From: Cyanobacteriota bacterium
GTDB lineage: Bacteria > Cyanobacteriota > Cyanobacteriia > Phormidesmidales > Phormidesmidaceae
Length of the DNA: 6,225 bases
Direction of reading: 5' to 3'
Assembly: GCA_027483425.1 (NCBI GenBank)
Contig: JAIXUR010000251.1
Span: forward strand, 1 to 6,225
Positions 5,785-6,225 of this stretch are shown here, piece by piece. The notes below the pieces were generated by a model. It saw only the letters and a list, made by a program, of their open reading frames with translations. It did not search any database and had not been told where the DNA came from. Position 1 is the first letter of the stretch, and every line of letters begins with the position of its first letter. A program made the translations under genes and the position numbers.

Positions 5785-5793
5785 GAGGTAAGG
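5785..5793 (+). promoter_or_regulatory. Ribosome binding site of the plus-strand gene
   Basis: GAGG lies seven bases before the ATG at 5796, with AAGG closer in. A nearer upstream ATG (5783) reads only ATG-AGG-TAA, a two-codon frame that overlaps this site, so 5796 is the sensible start. Confidence 0.5.
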
Positions 5794-5795
5794 CG

Positions 5796-6158
5796 ATGGC
5801 GACGACGGCAGAAGATGTTTGGCGCTTACTGGCTGAGCTGGTGGAGGCGCAGAAAGAAACAGACCGTAAGTTTCAGGAGACCGGTCGCAAGTTCCAAGAA
5901 ACAGACCACCAAATGCAGGAGACCGATCGCAAAATTCAGGAGACGACCCAAACCATTGAGCGGGTAAATCGCCAGTTGAGCCAGCAATTAGGGGCGTTGG
6001 GCGGCAAGTGGGGGCAATTTGTGGAGAACTTAGTGGCTCCGGCCTGTAAAACGCTTTTTCTGGAGCGGGGCATTCCGGTGCATCAGGTGAGCCAGTGGGT
6101 GAAGTGGTTTGAGAAGGGAGACACGCTGGAAATTAATGTGTTGGTGTTGCTGAATTGA
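5796..6158 (+). CDS. C-terminally truncated DUF3782-like protein with heptad-repeat coiled coil (probably a decayed nuclease-fold gene)
   Basis: A 120-residue protein resembling the N-terminal half of an abundant cyanobacterial family of unknown function (DUF3782-like). Typical members, from memory, are about 190 residues: a coiled coil followed by a PD-(D/E)XK nuclease-like domain. Residues 1-20 form a helix (AEDVWRLLAELVEAQKE), 22-56 are heptad repeats, and 66-98 are the conserved linker (GKWGQFVENLVAP, LFLERGIPVHQVS). The frame ends at LEINVLVLLN. Family members usually read MEIDVLVVN here and continue into an E-x-K motif. So the first catalytic Asp is Asn114 and the rest of the active site is missing. 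Nearby Trp residues (QWVKWF, usually QRVKAK or similar) also look like drift. The TGA is followed 13 bp later by a palindromic repeat. Promoter and Shine-Dalgarno sequence are present, so a short coiled-coil product could still be made. Confidence 0.65.
   Translation: MATTAEDVWRLLAELVEAQKETDRKFQETGRKFQETDHQMQETDRKIQETTQTIERVNRQLSQQLGALGGKWGQFVENLVAPACKTLFLERGIPVHQVSQWVKWFEKGDTLEINVLVLLN
5859..5942 (+). repeat. Four tandem 21-bp (seven-residue) repeats inside the coiled coil
   Basis: Residues 22-49 are four consecutive heptads: TDRKFQE, TGRKFQE, TDHQMQE, TDRKIQE. A degenerate fifth (TTQTIER) runs to residue 56. The hydrophobic F/F/M/I recurs every seven residues, the mark of an alpha-helical coiled coil. 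DNA copies are similar but not identical, so the array is older than a fresh slippage event. Copy number in such arrays commonly varies between paralogues. Confidence 0.8.
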
Positions 6159-6171
6159 AGAATGAATGTGG

Positions 6172-6199
6172 GTAGGGGCAAACGGCCGTTTGCCCCTAC
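6172..6199. repeat. Perfect 28-bp palindromic repeat (GTAGGGGC...GCCCCTAC)
   Basis: GTAGGGGCAAACGG (6172-6185) is followed immediately by its exact reverse complement (6186-6199). From memory, elements with GTAGGGGC/GCCCCTAC ends around a C/A-rich palindromic centre are common in cyanobacterial intergenic DNA. It starts 13 bp after the stop of the truncated gene. It could fold into a hairpin in either transcript, but no T-run follows in the visible DNA, so a terminator role is not supported. It may mark the insertion or rearrangement point that cut the gene short. Confidence 0.8.
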
Positions 6200-6225
6200 G
6201 AGGGACATTGCACTTCAGATTTGAA

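Larger units (their letters stand above)
5388..5795. promoter_or_regulatory. Divergent regulatory region between the transporter operon and the plus-strand gene
   Basis: About 400 bp without a believable gene. It separates the minus-strand transporter train from the plus-strand gene at 5796. It contains a good plus-strand promoter (5621-5649), a weak minus-strand promoter candidate (5511-5539) and several dyads (5501-5512, 5568-5587, 5632-5647), entered separately. The plus-strand leader has TACGGC (5701-5706) that can pair with either of two downstream GCCGTA copies (5715-5720 or 5728-5733). A minus-strand open frame crosses the region and overlaps the ATPase gene, but its composition is not protein-like. 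Confidence 0.6.

Overview
The window looks like a piece of a cyanobacterial chromosome. The octamer GCGATCGC (HIP1) occurs six times in 6.2 kb (about 48, 275, 755, 1467, 4935 and 4999). The intergenic repeats (a CCCCTCC/GGAGGGG element and a GTAGGGGC...GCCCCTAC palindrome) are of kinds I know from filamentous cyanobacteria. The aldolase has the cyanobacterial EITW form of its active-site strand. Genus cannot be fixed from the sequence; a Leptolyngbya/Nodosilinea-like organism would fit.

Layout. Most of the window (5387 down to 139) is one minus-strand gene train. In transcription order it is: an ABC ATPase of the PotA type (5387-4212), a Tat-signal solute-binding protein of the PotD superfamily (4114-2807), a PotB-type permease (2722-1865), a PotC-type permease (1683-868), and a KDPG/KHG aldolase, Eda (804-139). 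The gaps are 97, 84, 181 and 63 bp, with no convincing terminator between genes, so the four transporter genes very likely form one operon and eda probably reads through from it. Two gaps carry structure. A 17-bp hairpin sits directly behind the binding-protein gene. Two direct copies and one inverted copy of a GC-rich repeat fill the potB-potC gap. From 5388 to 5795 lies a gene-free divergent regulatory region with a good plus-strand sigma-70-type promoter (5621-5649) and several dyads. A plus-strand gene follows (5796-6158): a heptad-repeat, DUF3782-like, nuclease-fold protein that stops before its catalytic core and is followed 13 bp later by a perfect 28-bp palindrome. Bases 1-138 hold nothing that can be called.

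How the genes work together. The ATPase, two permeases and binding protein make a complete type I importer of the spermidine/putrescine family. By eye, the acidic residues with which E. coli PotD grips polyamine nitrogens are replaced by Ile and Gly in this binding protein, so the cargo may not be a polyamine. The aldolase at the end of the train, which would split a 2-keto-3-deoxy or 4-hydroxy-2-oxo acid into pyruvate or a related product, makes an organic-acid-type cargo a testable idea, but this is inference. I see no CRISPR array, tRNA, rRNA, transposase or phage gene.
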